64,000 nt of DNA from Paraescarpia echinospica (Eukaryota; Annelida; Polychaeta; Sabellida; Siboglinidae). Where the stretch lies: the NCBI GenBank assembly GCA_020002185.1, contig CM034543.1, positions 14,098,702 through 14,162,701 on the forward strand, written 5' to 3'. Positions 1 through 11,482 of the stretch are shown piece by piece. Below the pieces are notes generated by a model. The model made no database searches and was not told the origin of the DNA. It worked only from the letters and a program-made list of their open reading frames with translations. The translations under genes were made by a program, and so were the position numbers. Within the stretch, counting starts at the first letter, position 1, and every line of letters begins with the position of its first letter.

Positions 1-734
1 CGTATATTTCCCTATGCCTTAACACGGGACAGATACACGGATGTTCTTCCAACACACAGTCACAGAGCATTCATTACGAGTTCATAACAGTTTATACCGG
101 TTAACAGGGGCATTTTTCACTCGCTATAGTATGTCACTGCCCATAACATCAAATGATGGGATTATATTCAAGTACAAAAGCACAAATCAATGGCTAACCA
201 AAGAACTATCTGTTTAACTAAGTCAACCTTGCGTACAACATTACGGCGCGTGGCCGTTTGATGATGTCACACAGGGTGCGCGTGCTCGCAACAAACAAAC
301 ATGTCCAGTCACGTCTCCGCGTACGAGTTTATTTATAACCACGAGCAATGACATTGTGCAATCACGGTGCGGTTCTCACGCGCAACAAACAAACAAGTCC
401 AGATACGTCTCGAGTACGGGTTTTGTAACAGACACCAAAGGGCTAATTCCAAAATGGTCACTCTGTTCGAAAAAACGAGGCTATAGCCATGCTCTGATGT
501 AACATAGTCCTATATGCAGTCTACATTTCGTATACATTACTTCAGACAAAACGGTCTACGTTGAATTTATAACCCTTTTGTTACACATTCCGCCTTATTA
601 TAACACCACATTTTCGACATGTCATAGTCAAACAAATAAAGGCTCGGTTCCTTGGCGAAGGCTAGGCCTACGGGTCAAGCAATCTCGTGTGTGACATATT
701 CAAATACTGTTCGGTATATTTTATTTTATTCAAA
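1..734. other. Gene-free stretch with a degenerate ~96-bp tandem duplication
   Basis: I see no coding exon here. Around 278-330 and 374-425 the same block occurs twice: a CGCAACAAACAAACA core followed by TCCAG-A/T-ACGTCTC and a GTACG-G/A motif, about 96 bp apart. A CCCTATGCCTTAACA phrase at the very start recurs at 765-810, so parts of this stretch belong to the same repeat family as the next block. Confidence 0.5.
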
Positions 735-880
735 AAGTGGTCGCATACCTTTACGATAATAGTGCCTATGCTTTAACATGGGCTAAAAATGGCCTATGCT
801 TTAACATGGGATAAAAATTCGAAAAGTGGTCGCATACCTTTGCGATAAAATTCCCTATACTTTATCCCGGGGTCGGAACT
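735..880. repeat. Short imperfect tandem repeat (CCTATGCTTTAACATGG family)
   Basis: The phrase GCCTATGCTTTAACATGGG occurs at about 765 and again about 28 bp later. GTGGTCGCATACCTTT occurs at about 737 and again near 823. The block reads as two or three decayed units of a roughly 90-bp repeat. No coding potential is visible. Confidence 0.6.
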
Positions 881-1155
881 AGCCACGCACACAAGGCCCA
901 GCTCGCTCGTGATTGGTCAATTGTATAACTAGTCACGCACACAATGCCCAGCTCGCTCGTGATTGGTCAATTGCATAAATAGTCACATCCACAATGCCCA
1001 TATAAGGTCATTTGCATAATTAGCCACGCCCACAATGCCCAGCTCGCTCCTGATTGGTCAATTCCACTTTACCCACAATGCCCAGCTCGCTCCTGATTGG
1101 TCAATTCCACTTTACCCACAATGCCCAGCTCGCTCCTGATTGGTCAATTCCACTT
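881..1155. repeat. Tandem array with repeated inverted CCAAT (ATTGG) motifs
   Basis: The array consists of imperfect units of about 43-50 bp, each containing ACAATGCCCAGCTCGCTC followed by TGATTGGTCAATT. The ATTGGTCA core appears near 912, 962, 1052, 1095 and 1138, plus one decayed unit near 1000. The last three units share the shorter CTTTACCCACAATG version. TGATTGGTCA matches the reverse complement of a CCAAT box in its favoured NF-Y context. That it works as a promoter or enhancer is inference. It lies just upstream of the broken LINE but is not clearly part of it. Confidence 0.7.
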
Positions 1156-1279
1156 CCGGGAGCAAAATCCGTTCAACTCATTTGCATAAATCATAACCGG
1201 AGCAAAATCCTCCGCCTGGGGCAAATCCCTATCTCTTAACATGGCCCCCTCCCCCGCGCCGCGCCACCATCCCCGGTAC

Positions 1280-2765
1280 TTAACCTCTATTACTACTGGA
1301 GTGGTTCCTTTAGAATGGAAAGAAGCAAACATTATACCGTTATTCAAAAAAGGTTCGAGAAACAAGTCAAATAATTATAGACCAGTTAGTTTAACATCGG
1401 TGATTTGTAAATTATTAGAAAGACTAATTAAAGATCACATGGTGGATTTTCTTGTTAAACATAACTTGATAAACCCATCTCAACATGGGTTTCTAAAAGT
1501 GAGGTCATGCTTAACAAATATGTTATGTTTTTTGGAAGATATCACTAAGTGGGTAGATGATGGATCACCAGTAGATATCATCTACTTAGATTTTCAAAAA
1601 GCTTTCGACAAAGTGCCACATCAGAGATTACTGCTTAAACTAAAGGCCCATGGCATAGGAAATGGTATAATAAACTGGATAGAACAATGGCTGATTGACA
1701 GAAGACAACGGGTAGTTGTTGATGGGGAGGCTTCAAACTGGAAATCGTTTTGAGTGGGGTTCCACAGGGATCAGTACTGGGACCTATATTATTCTTAATA
1801 TATATAAACGATTTGGACGATGAAATAACAAGCAAGGTGTTGAAATTTGCAGATGATACAAAAGTGTTTAGAAGGATTAAAAGTGATGGAGTTAGACAGC
1901 ATTTACAAGATGATCTTGACAGGTTGATCAAATGGTCTGAAAAGTGGCAAATGCTGTTCAATTTTGGGAAATGTAAATGCCTCCACACATGACATGGGAA
2001 CGAAGAGGTAGAATATACAATGGGGGGAACTGTACTAAATACTACTGTAAAAGAAAAAGACTTAGGGCTGACAATTAGTGCTGACATGAAGGTTTCAGAG
2101 CAGTGTGGAATTGCAGCTTCAAAAGGAAATCAAATCCTTGGATTGATTAGGCGAAATATAGCATATAAAGAAAAAGAACTAATAATACCGCAGTACAAAA
2201 CAATAGTTAGGCCTCATTTAGAATATTGTATACAAGCGTGGAGGCCATACCGCAAGAAGGACATAGATATGCTAGAAAGAGTACAGAGGAGAGCGACTAA
2301 AATGATACCAAAACTGAGGGATCTTAGTTATGAAAAACGCCTAAAAGAATGTCGTTTAACAACACTAGAGACCAGGAGATTGAGAGGAGATCAGATAGAA
2401 GTGTCTAAAATATTGAATGGTTATGAAAATATTAATAGAAATATGTTTTTTTTCAGTTAAGATAGATAGAAAGACTAGAGGACATGAAGTTACATTAGTA
2501 AAGGAACAGTGTAGATTAGACGTAAGAAAGTTTTCATTTTCACAAAGGACTGTGAATGTATGGATTATCTGATGATTGTGTGGGTGCTAGTAGTGTGAAT
2601 ATGTTTAAAAATAAAATCGACACATACCTCAGAATAGCTGGATATATGTAGATAAAAGGGTTGGACTTTCGATAAGCCAAAGGGCTTCCTTGTCCACCTG
2701 CCATCTAGAGTTAATTCTCTGGATGGCAATCTTGTTAAATCTTGTTAAATCTTGACTGACAGTGT
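1280..2765 (+). mobile_element. 5'-truncated CR1/L2-type LINE, RT remnant
   Basis: This is a non-LTR retrotransposon remnant of the reverse-transcriptase ORF, without its 5' half. The RT begins near the KKGSRNKSNNYRPVSLTS block, continues with YLDFQKAFDKVPH and SGVPQGSVLGP, and has the catalytic FADDTK motif near 1850-1861. A one-base deletion near 1752 splits the frame (the copy at 11.5-12.6 kb is intact there), a stop interrupts it near 1990, and another break lies near 2460. The 3' end is a short tandem repeat of ATCTTGTTAA, the same tail seen in the two related copies. The frameshift and stops make it non-functional. Clade assignment (CR1/L2/Rex1 group, jockey superfamily) is by motif style only. 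Confidence 0.85.
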
Positions 2766-2769
2766 CAAC

Positions 2770-4850
2770 AAGCATCTGATTTGATTCATTGGCAGTGTCC
2801 CGGCGCCTGACACTTTTTGGCGTTGTTGATAATTCCATTGATCGTTATTGCTATTAAACTCCATTAGTCTGACACTGGCACATCACTTCACCTCGCTGAT
2901 TCATTGGGATAGTGAAACATGCTTCTGAGTGGTGACTGTTGCCTCAAATACGAAACGTATTAACCATTTTCCTATCTGTTTCCATGGGCGCCACAACGCG
3001 GTTAGCTCAACGACGCCAGACGGCGCCACGCACGTAATAATCAATGGCCGCCCCATTGTTACTGCGTACAGTGACTATGCTTGGTATATAATTGACCACA
3101 CTAATCATGACCAACAATACCGCAAACCAAGCAGCTAGAAAAATACGGAGACAAACACTGCAAACGACTACTAATTAAAAAAAAATCATATCCTTGTTTT
3201 TTTAAATAATATTGAAAGGTAATGTAATTTTACATGTTTTGGCTGCTTGCTTTTGCGGGATCCCTTTTCAATGTTGTTGGTTGGTTACTGTACCGTTCGG
3301 TGATTAGTAGTACCTGTAGTGATCGGCAGGAGTTAGTGTTGGTTAAGTTGTAGCCTCGATTATCCAGGCGCCGTGAGACGTGTGAGAAATAAATAAATAA
3401 AAGTACTTATATAGTGCCCAATCAATTAAAATTTCCCTCGGGCGCTTTACATACATGCACACGTATATAATAGTATTATACATTTAAAAAAATGCTAACT
3501 AAGAAATAAATATGTAAAAAATATACCATTACCTTAAATATAATTATTAAAAAAAAAGAGATCATTAAAAAAAACGTTTAAACAAATTAAGACATTCTTA
3601 AAAAAACTACTATAAATACATTCATTTATACAAGAAGAATAACCATAAATATGTTAAGAAACTAATAAAATAAAAAATATATGTATCAATAGAAAGCACA
3701 TAAAATGTCCTCGTCGGTGAATTATAAAAACGCTTGTTTAAAAAGGTGAGAAGTGTCTTAAAACGAGGAATCAATATTTCCCATTTACCCCATATTAAAT
3801 ACCATTGATACCTTAAACCGTGGATTTACACAAACAACACAGGATTGTACGGCAAACTTAGACATGCAGTGGCAAGCCCCGTTTATGGTCGGGTCATCAA
3901 GGCCCTCGTTGTCTGAAATTATGCGGTTTGTTTAAGATAATGTATATTTTCGAAGTAGCATAGATGTATACAGTTCCACGAAGATTGAAATGAGGTATTC
4001 ATAATAAAAAAAATATGAATATATCTAAACAAACGACAATACCTGACATTTACCGGTAATCTCAGGGATGATCATCATACTAAAATATGACTATATATAT
4101 ATATATATATACAAGTATATAATTTGTATTATATCTAAGCAAATGCCAGAGCCTGACATCTGTATGGCAACCCCAGAGCACGCAGGCGGACACGGCCTGT
4201 GTAATGTGTCTACAGGCGCTTACACTTCAATTTAACACATTGTATTCATTCAAATCGATTTTAACACTTTCCCTCACGATATTGTACTAATAAAAAACAA
4301 CGATGTACGCGTATTTATACAGTTGTAACACTCGTATTAGAAAATTCATTTACAGTTTAAGAGCAGGTTATCTATATCCACCAACTTAATTGTACAGTGC
4401 ACTCTTAACAGTGATGTATATACCACTTCTTACACGGAACATGGATAGGTGCATTATATAATATTTTGTAGTTGTGCTTAACTCATTATTGGGTATTCAT
4501 TTTATAATTATGCGCATATTCAATTACTTTACTATGGACGTACTGTATACTATGATGTACCTTGATGTCTGAAATAAATGTTTATTATTATTATTATTAT
4601 TACCTGTCTGAGCAAGCAAACATGGAGATGAGTTCTCTTTGGAGCACTGGTCACGCGGCGGCTGGATCTGGTTTGAAGGAATTGCAATACTACAGTTCTT
4701 GTATGCAACAAAAGCACTGGAGCACATTCTGAGATGAAAGGTAATTTCCAGAGCGGTACGTGCACACCTTGTTAGATGTAGTTCTGAATAGGCTCCTGCT
4801 TTCCAGATCCTTAGATGCCCCCTTCCTAATACACATGATTAGCCGCAACA
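2770..4850. other. Non-coding, AT-rich part of the duplicated segment
   Basis: No gene is supported. The stretch holds A/T-rich filler (3380-3720), a (TA)n run near 4091-4110 and an (ATT)n run near 4580-4600 next to a polyadenylation-like AATAAA. The part near 3005-3110 (ACTATGCTTGGTATATA) is also found, inverted, at about 32950-33040. Confidence 0.5.
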
Positions 4851-4859
4851 ACGAGATGT

Positions 4860-5480
4860 TGATCCAATGAGTGAAATGGCAATAGCAATGGATGGTGGTG
4901 ACGTCAGTCCAGATTTAGATGCGGTTCATGGGAAACTGGTGTCTCCATCTTGAAGCTGTATCAGAGGTGCTACCCTGTCTAGCTATTTCAGGCCATTCTG
5001 GTGTTAAACGAAGTCAGCAACGTTTGACTTGCAATCCATGCTGAAAGTATTCATGCGCAGCATGAAGATTAGCGAGGGACTGGCGAGGTGAAGAGGGATG
5101 GCCTTGTAGCAACGACTGACCTGGCTGCTATCCATGCCAGCCTATCCATAGATAAACAGATCAGTGTAATATCTTACTGCAGTTATATAACACACAAGTG
5201 ACGAAAATGACATGACCAAATTGTGACAATATTGTGACATGAAAGACACACAAACTCTACTGCTGGTGCTGGCGGACAGAAGTCCATCTGGAAACAATGC
5301 AACCCTGCGGAACATCATTGCCGGTTACATAGCAGCTCCACTGTCGATGAAGGTTGTGCGAATGCCATGGGCGAGAAGATTACGGCATCCATGGTGGGTA
5401 GATCTGTCATGCAGTATTTATTCAAGCTGTCATGCTTCAGTCAAAATAAACCATGTGTGTTGGCGGTAACCAGGTTCCGA
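4860..5480 (+). pseudogene. Fragment of a transposon-associated protein gene (copy A)
   Basis: Reading the equivalent stretch in copy B gives a segment with the pattern W-LHLEAVSEMLP-LA-QGH. This resembles a conserved stretch of large transposon-associated proteins in invertebrates, where it precedes a helical C-terminal part. The frame is broken by stops after about 50 codons, and downstream pieces lie in other frames. Copy A also differs from copy B by small indels here (for example an extra G near 4930). Family naming is uncertain. It is a decayed fragment, not a working gene. Confidence 0.4.
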
Positions 5481-6440
5481 TGAACGAAGAGATCATCTTC
5501 TAGCATCGTCTAATTGTCATAGCAAGTTTATTTGAGCCACCGACCGGCTCTGTTTGAAGATAAATGCTGCGAGAACCCCAAAATATGTACATCGCATGTA
5601 ATCACGGGAAACGAAAGAGAGCACGTGCGTCAACAAGGTCTTGTTTCGAGTGAAATGTCGAAGAAAAAAAGAAAGCTGCGATATCAACTATTAAGCAGAC
5701 ACGGAAATGTAGCCAGACAGGCACGAGGGGAAACTGGTGGAATTGGATCCTCAGCTGCGACTGTTGGCGAGGAAATACCCAGTGTCAACCCGTGATGACG
5801 ACGGCGCCCTTCACCCGTCGAGTTCTCGGGTCATCGATGCTGGTGAAATTAAACCAGCGACGCCGTCACCAACAATTCTGACGATCCAGACTAAAAGAAA
5901 GAAGAAACACTTGGCAAAGTGGGGACCACAAGTACCAGACAGAGGGATTTATTTCTGAGTTCGTTTAAGAAATGTTACTGTTTTTAGGGATTTAAGCTAT
6001 GCATAAATTATGCATCCGCTAATTCAAGATGGAGTATCACAAAACAAGGGACGGTGTCAGACGCAGTTATTTACGAATGTAAGAAAGAAAGAGAATAGCA
6101 ATATAACAGAAAACAGTAGAACACATATAATATTGTTATAATCATAGCGTTATTTTATTGAGCGTACGCAATATTGAGTTTTGACAATTTAAAGAAATTT
6201 CGCAGAATATGCCTACATTACTACAAATATTCAAATACAACATTCAACACAGGTTACAATAGTTAACACTGGCACTGCTGGCACTGCCATGGCATGACTA
6301 TCATTATTCCCCTGGTGTGGTAACCCTGGCCGGGTCCAACCCATGGCTGCCTAACGGTGCCCACATACTCATTCAAGTATATTATGTCAATGCACTGTCA
6401 ATTACAAAAACAACACCGGAACCCATGGACAACAAATTGG
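5481..6440. other. Duplicated segment, unassigned short open frames
   Basis: Short frames here (5532-5795 and 5737-5958) include a basic KKKRKLRYQL-type stretch and are conserved in copy B, but I recognise no family. They overlap in different frames, which is what a frameshifted coding remnant would look like. No promoter or splice signals were convincing. Confidence 0.3.
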
Positions 6441-6442
6441 CA

Positions 6443-6590
6443 GCACGATGATCAAGATTGCCACCCAGAAAATTAACTCTAGATGGCAGGTGGACAAGGA
6501 CACATTTTGGCGTATCGAGAATCCAACCCATTTTATCTACGTGTATCCCGCCCATCTGAGGTATGTGTCGATTTTATTTTCAGATATAAG
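6443..6590 (-). mobile_element. Short reversed LINE 3' end (~145 bp)
   Basis: Read on the minus strand, this is the same 3' end as the LINE at 1.3-2.8 kb: AATAAAATCGACACATACCTC, then a GTAGATAAAA-GGTTGGA block, TTGTCCACCTGCCATCTAG and GGTGGCAATCTTG. It is a severely 5'-truncated insertion in the opposite orientation. The same piece sits in copy B at 38528-38675. Confidence 0.85.
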
Positions 6591-7812
6591 ACAAGTTTAC
6601 ATTGCCATTGTCTTCTCTGTCTGGCGCTTAGGCTATCGTATTGTTTATTATAGTGTTTGCTCTAAAAGTTCACCAATGCCCGACTAACAATGATCTATGT
6701 GGCTTCCATGGGTGTGAACATAATTAGTTTTATATTGACCATCACTGTTCTATCTCACTGAGTCACTTATATTCGTTTCTGGTAGTTTCTGTCTTTCTTT
6801 TGAAACACTATTTTTATATCACCGGAAAGATAATAATCTTACCTACAAATGTGTCCATGGATGCACGCAGAATTTGTTTTAACTTTTTGAGTTATTGTCG
6901 TTTGAACATTGCGGATGCTCAAACTTGCTGTGGGATCTAATGTTGTTTGATATCGCGGTAAAAATAACAATCGTGTCTACAAATATGTAGCTGGATGTAA
7001 CCAGGATTTGTTTTTAGTTTATGAATTATTGCCGTTTGAACATAGCAAATGCTTAATCCTGCAATGTATACGCGGCAGCGGATATAATACAAGGTTGTGC
7101 ATTCGCGATGTCCAAATGGCAATTACTCAATAAGTTAACTCAATTCCGGCGACAAACTTGTACTTATTATCTTTACGGTGATATCAAAAATATTCTATTC
7201 CGCGATTGCAATTTCATGTATAGTCTAAAACAACTGGCTGCACCGCTGCTCGCCGTGCACGCTCAGCGGCCCTATCTGTGAGGAGGCCCCAGCAACATTA
7301 TGCAAATGACTACGTTTGAGCGGGCTTAACTAACAACATTTCGCATTGAACTGGCCTCATATTTGGTACATTACATGACAACAGTATTAAGTTTACGTAT
7401 ACAAAGTTTCAAAGATATTAAAAATTTCGTTTCACTTGGTCTTTAAGTCGAACACGACAATTCTGCACATGAGCCAAACAAGTCTGTGTAGATCATATCC
7501 GATAAATTGTTTGATTTTGACACAAATGCATACACAAATCTCATCTTTCAATGTCACTTTATTTTCCATGACCAACAATCCAAAACAAATAAAATACATG
7601 CATCTGCAAACCTATTAATTAAAAATCAGTAGATAATTTGAATAACAATTAATTAATTTCTCAAAACTTAATTTTTTTTTTTTTTTTTTTTTGTAATAAG
7701 TAAAACAAATAATACTGAAACGATTTCAACAAGGTATCATTTTAAAGGTTTTGAAGTGAAAAAAAATGCATGTGTTCAAAGAAAGATAATTTAAATTTGT
7801 TTCACTTTTGCA
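6591..7812. other. Non-coding part of the duplicated segment
   Basis: I see no supported gene. There is an internal imperfect repeat: TTATTGTCGTTTGAACAT near 6893 and TTATTGCCGTTTGAACAT near 7025, each preceded by an ATCGCGG/ATCACCGG-AAA block, spaced about 130 bp. A poly-T run at 7672-7692 differs between the two copies, as homopolymers often do. Confidence 0.5.
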
Positions 7813-9194
7813 GGAATCCTTGTACCAGTTGGAATGAAGACCACGGGGCTTGGTGGTGCTCTGTTAGTGCTACGACAAGTAAGTTTTAACAGCACCACCT
7901 ACGTGGCGAGCAGCCGTCGGCTTGTCATTGCACGTTGCAATGTTTGTTGGCAGTGTCCACCACGCCCAGATTGTGCGCACCCTTGGGCAAGGTCTCGGTC
8001 TCCACATATTGGACACAAAGAACTTGTTTGGCATTATCAAGTAGCTTTACCCAGCAATGAAGATAAAGCTGGAAGAAATGTGCTCATAAGCAACGGACGC
8101 TATGCGGCGTAAGCCAGATGGTGAACAGGGTAGCTTCCGCAGAGCTATCACCACTGCCGATAGGTGCTGGCTAACCAGAGGCCATTTCAGTAAGAACTTA
8201 ACAATGCATGTGATGGACTTCCTGACACAGGCCATGCTCTACTATGTGTACCTGTGTCAGAGAGTCCGCGATGCCATCTATGAGAGTGATTTGTACCTCA
8301 GGACAATTAAAAGCTGTGAGGGGTACGCTGCGTTACATGTGTTTCAGCAGGCTGCCAGTGAAGGGATGCTCGTACAAGTGAACTAGCAGGACGGCGACTC
8401 TTCAAGTGAATCAGCATTTCGTGATGCCTTTCATGACAAAGAAAAATCCAAAGTGATGTTGTGTGGGGGACACGTGACACGAGCTCACGGGAAGCAGCTA
8501 GAGAAATTGGCAGCGATGAAACAAGTTGCCCAAGGATATGTGTGCAAACAGAAGGGCGAATTTCCCTCACTGGCTACAGCGAAGTGCTGCTGTGCAGGGA
8601 AAAAAACATTCCAAGGGCTGTGGTTGCATGAGCGACAACTTTCAAAGTACACCCAGGAGTAACCACTTTATGGCCCTTCTTGAGGCTGATGCAACCAAAG
8701 ATACAAGAACTTATGCCGAGATAATGCTGCAGCTTGGCCAACACCACTGCAGAGACGAACACAGCTGGGAAGGTGGGCAGGGCATGTTTAATTCAACCAA
8801 GTGCTGTTCGTGTGTGCAATGTGACCCATATGTTGTCACATGTTCAGGCAAGTCGTACACATCGATATATGTGCTGACTGCACCAGCTGTACGAGGTTGA
8901 AACGACAAAACGAGCCAATAATGCGGGCTCGGTTATCTATCCAGATTTTGGGAGGGGTCACTCCAACCTTTCCGAATCAGATCATTCTGTGTTTGTGCGA
9001 TTCAGAGCCAACGAACTGAATATCGAACGGCTGCACTACTTAGTCAGCATCAACTTGGCCCTGGTGCAGTCAAACATGGCTTGGTTGGGTTCGCGGACCA
9101 TAGTACCAGTGGATACCAGATATCTACACTAGATTGGGTCTTCCAGTGGTTCACAGCGTGTGAGAAAGCTGTTTGAACCATTCACCTTCAGCGA
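7813..9194 (+). pseudogene. Disabled transposase-like gene (copy A, truncated by gap)
   Basis: The exon opens after a good acceptor (TTTCACTTTTGCAG). The conserved part reads CWLTRGHFSKN, then an internal TAG in place of an expected Trp before QDGDSS, then CGGHVTRAHGKQLEKL. A frameshift near 8600 follows, after which a Cys-rich block (CRDEHSWEGGQ, CSCVQC) continues in a second frame. Another shift near 8900 leads into RFRANELNIERLHYLVS. This order of motifs resembles Mutator-like transposase-domain proteins of invertebrate mobile elements; that naming is from memory. Every lesion seen here is shared with copy B. The 3' part is missing because the gap starts at 9195. Confidence 0.65.
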
Positions 9195-10194
9195 NNNNNN
9201 NNNNNNNNNNNNNNNNNNNNNNNNNNNNNNNNNNNNNNNNNNNNNNNNNNNNNNNNNNNNNNNNNNNNNNNNNNNNNNNNNNNNNNNNNNNNNNNNNNNN
9301 NNNNNNNNNNNNNNNNNNNNNNNNNNNNNNNNNNNNNNNNNNNNNNNNNNNNNNNNNNNNNNNNNNNNNNNNNNNNNNNNNNNNNNNNNNNNNNNNNNNN
9401 NNNNNNNNNNNNNNNNNNNNNNNNNNNNNNNNNNNNNNNNNNNNNNNNNNNNNNNNNNNNNNNNNNNNNNNNNNNNNNNNNNNNNNNNNNNNNNNNNNNN
9501 NNNNNNNNNNNNNNNNNNNNNNNNNNNNNNNNNNNNNNNNNNNNNNNNNNNNNNNNNNNNNNNNNNNNNNNNNNNNNNNNNNNNNNNNNNNNNNNNNNNN
9601 NNNNNNNNNNNNNNNNNNNNNNNNNNNNNNNNNNNNNNNNNNNNNNNNNNNNNNNNNNNNNNNNNNNNNNNNNNNNNNNNNNNNNNNNNNNNNNNNNNNN
9701 NNNNNNNNNNNNNNNNNNNNNNNNNNNNNNNNNNNNNNNNNNNNNNNNNNNNNNNNNNNNNNNNNNNNNNNNNNNNNNNNNNNNNNNNNNNNNNNNNNNN
9801 NNNNNNNNNNNNNNNNNNNNNNNNNNNNNNNNNNNNNNNNNNNNNNNNNNNNNNNNNNNNNNNNNNNNNNNNNNNNNNNNNNNNNNNNNNNNNNNNNNNN
9901 NNNNNNNNNNNNNNNNNNNNNNNNNNNNNNNNNNNNNNNNNNNNNNNNNNNNNNNNNNNNNNNNNNNNNNNNNNNNNNNNNNNNNNNNNNNNNNNNNNNN
10001 NNNNNNNNNNNNNNNNNNNNNNNNNNNNNNNNNNNNNNNNNNNNNNNNNNNNNNNNNNNNNNNNNNNNNNNNNNNNNNNNNNNNNNNNNNNNNNNNNNNN
10101 NNNNNNNNNNNNNNNNNNNNNNNNNNNNNNNNNNNNNNNNNNNNNNNNNNNNNNNNNNNNNNNNNNNNNNNNNNNNNNNNNNNNNNNNNNNNNN
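9195..10194. other. Assembly gap, exactly 1000 N
   Basis: A run of exactly 1000 N is the usual placeholder for a gap of unknown length. It joins the transposase copy A, cut at TTCAGCGA, to the middle of a LINE endonuclease frame. The true distance between the two sides is therefore unknown. Confidence 0.98.
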
Positions 10195-10471
10195 CATATC
10201 CTGTCAGTCCCAATTCGGCATCTGATATATCGGTGGTGGTCCAGGATTCGGTTATACCTATTATATGAGGGTCAATATCTTCTACCATAATGTTTAGTTC
10301 AATTCTTTTGTTTACTATACTCCTTGCATTTAAACACACACATTTATATCCAGCTTCAGAAGAGTTTTCTAGACTGTTATTTGCTGATTTATTTGTGCTG
10401 TCTTTATCTATACCTTCATTTTCAGGCTTTTCTGTGAGTCCCCCCTGCGAATCTAGTTTAAATAGATGCAA
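10195..10471 (-). pseudogene. LINE ORF2, N-terminal endonuclease part (cut by gap)
   Basis: The minus-strand frame reads CVCLNARSIVNKRIELN and then HIIGITESW, the N-terminal signature of the apurinic-type endonuclease of CR1-like LINE ORF2. It runs into the gap, so the RT is not seen. The frame overlaps the 3' end of ORF1 by 19 bp in a different frame and has no ATG before the endonuclease domain; the first ATG lies at the IELNIM position. If ORF2 was translated, frameshifting or termination-reinitiation at the overlap would be a natural way. Confidence 0.8.
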
Positions 10472-11482
10472 CCTGTCCCACTGTCAGCAGATCGCAGCAG
10501 GTTCTCTGAGAAAACTGCTGCCCCCTTTCCACTTAGATGGAGACCATCTCTCATGTACATATCTTCCCTCCCAACAAAGTATCCCCATAAATCTGTGAAT
10601 CCCACCCCCTCTTCTTCACACATCTGCTGAACTAGTGCGTTGGTCGCCATCCTCTTGCAGTTTCTATACGTTGTCCCCCTTCCTCCAATTACTGGCAAAA
10701 TTCCTGACAGAATAACCTGTTCAACTCTTGTCTTCTTTAGCTTCCTCACTAACTGTCTATACTTCTGTACTATCGCAGTTGTTCCCTCCCTGTCTGCATT
10801 ATTTGTTCCTACATGTACCAGTATAGACCCCCCCTTGCCATGTCCCAATACCTTCTCTACCCTGTCAGTGACATGTTCAATTCTAGCCCACGGTAGACAA
10901 ACAACGACGTCTTTCCCCTCGCTCAATGTCTTGTCCGTCTTTCTCATAATGGAGTCGCCCATAAACACCCTCTCTTTCCTCATTGCCCCCTCAATCACTG
11001 CCTTAGAATAGCTCCTTCTTCGGTTTGCATCTGTCTGGTTGTTGTCTTTACCCCCTGTCGTCTTCTCTCCTGTTCCATTCTCTTCCGATCCATTCTTTCC
11101 TGTCGCTTTTTCTCTTGTCACCTTTCCTCCTGTCAGCGTCCCTTTTATCGACTTCTCTTCTATCACATTTGCTCTCACTTCCTTTCGTCCCTTCATCTTT
11201 CGTCCCATCTCATTTCTTCTTTCCTCTCCCGTCCCATCTTCCCTCCTTCCTTCTCTACGGTCACTTTCTTCCCTGTCACCTTCACGCTTGTCACGTTTTC
11301 TGTTGTCGATTTTCCAATGTCTTCCCCTCCAATCACCTTCCCTCCTCTCAATCTCCTTTCATCAGTTTTCTTGCCACTGCTATTCTCCTTCAGTCTTGCA
11401 GTATTCTCACCTCTCTCCATGTCGTCTCTCTCCATTCGACCTGGCTCCTTGCTAATTCCCATCTCCATTCCCTTCACAATAT
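10453..11482 (-). pseudogene. LINE ORF1, basic linker and SGNH esterase domain
   Basis: The N-terminal half of this piece is a Lys/Glu/Arg-rich low-complexity linker with repeated GKKVT/TGEKTT-like words. The C-terminal half is an SGNH/GDSL-type hydrolase: FMGDSIMR (block I with the catalytic Ser), VHVGTNN (Asn block), LSGILP, and DGLHLSGKGAAVF (Asp and His of the triad). Esterase domains of this kind are known in ORF1 of CR1-type LINEs. A possible frame change lies near 11200. The 5' part of the ORF is separated by the inserted LINE and continues at 12692-12884. ORF1 stops within the start of ORF2. Confidence 0.85.

Larger units (their letters stand above)
2281..9194 (+). repeat. Copy A of a ~6.9-kb duplicated segment
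   Basis: From the CAGAGGAGAGCGACTAAAATG point inside the LINE up to the assembly gap, this segment is near-identical to 34352-41281, with scattered substitutions and small indels. One example is a 17-bp difference near 3376 versus 35450. It contains the LINE 3' end, a reversed LINE 3' fragment, an AT-rich non-coding stretch, two transposon-derived gene remnants and simple repeats. Copy A is cut off by the run of N. Because the repeat edge lies inside the LINE, copy B looks like a duplicate whose breakpoint fell in the LINE, not an independent insertion. A retained alternative haplotype in the assembly is the other explanation. Confidence 0.9.

Noticed and set aside
9151..10471. Long frames across the run of N
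   Set aside because: They are made of undetermined bases. Only the part after 10194 (the LINE endonuclease start) is real.
11025..11455. Leu/Ser/Pro-rich plus-strand frames
   Set aside because: They are the antisense of the Lys/Glu-rich linker in the minus-strand LINE ORF1.
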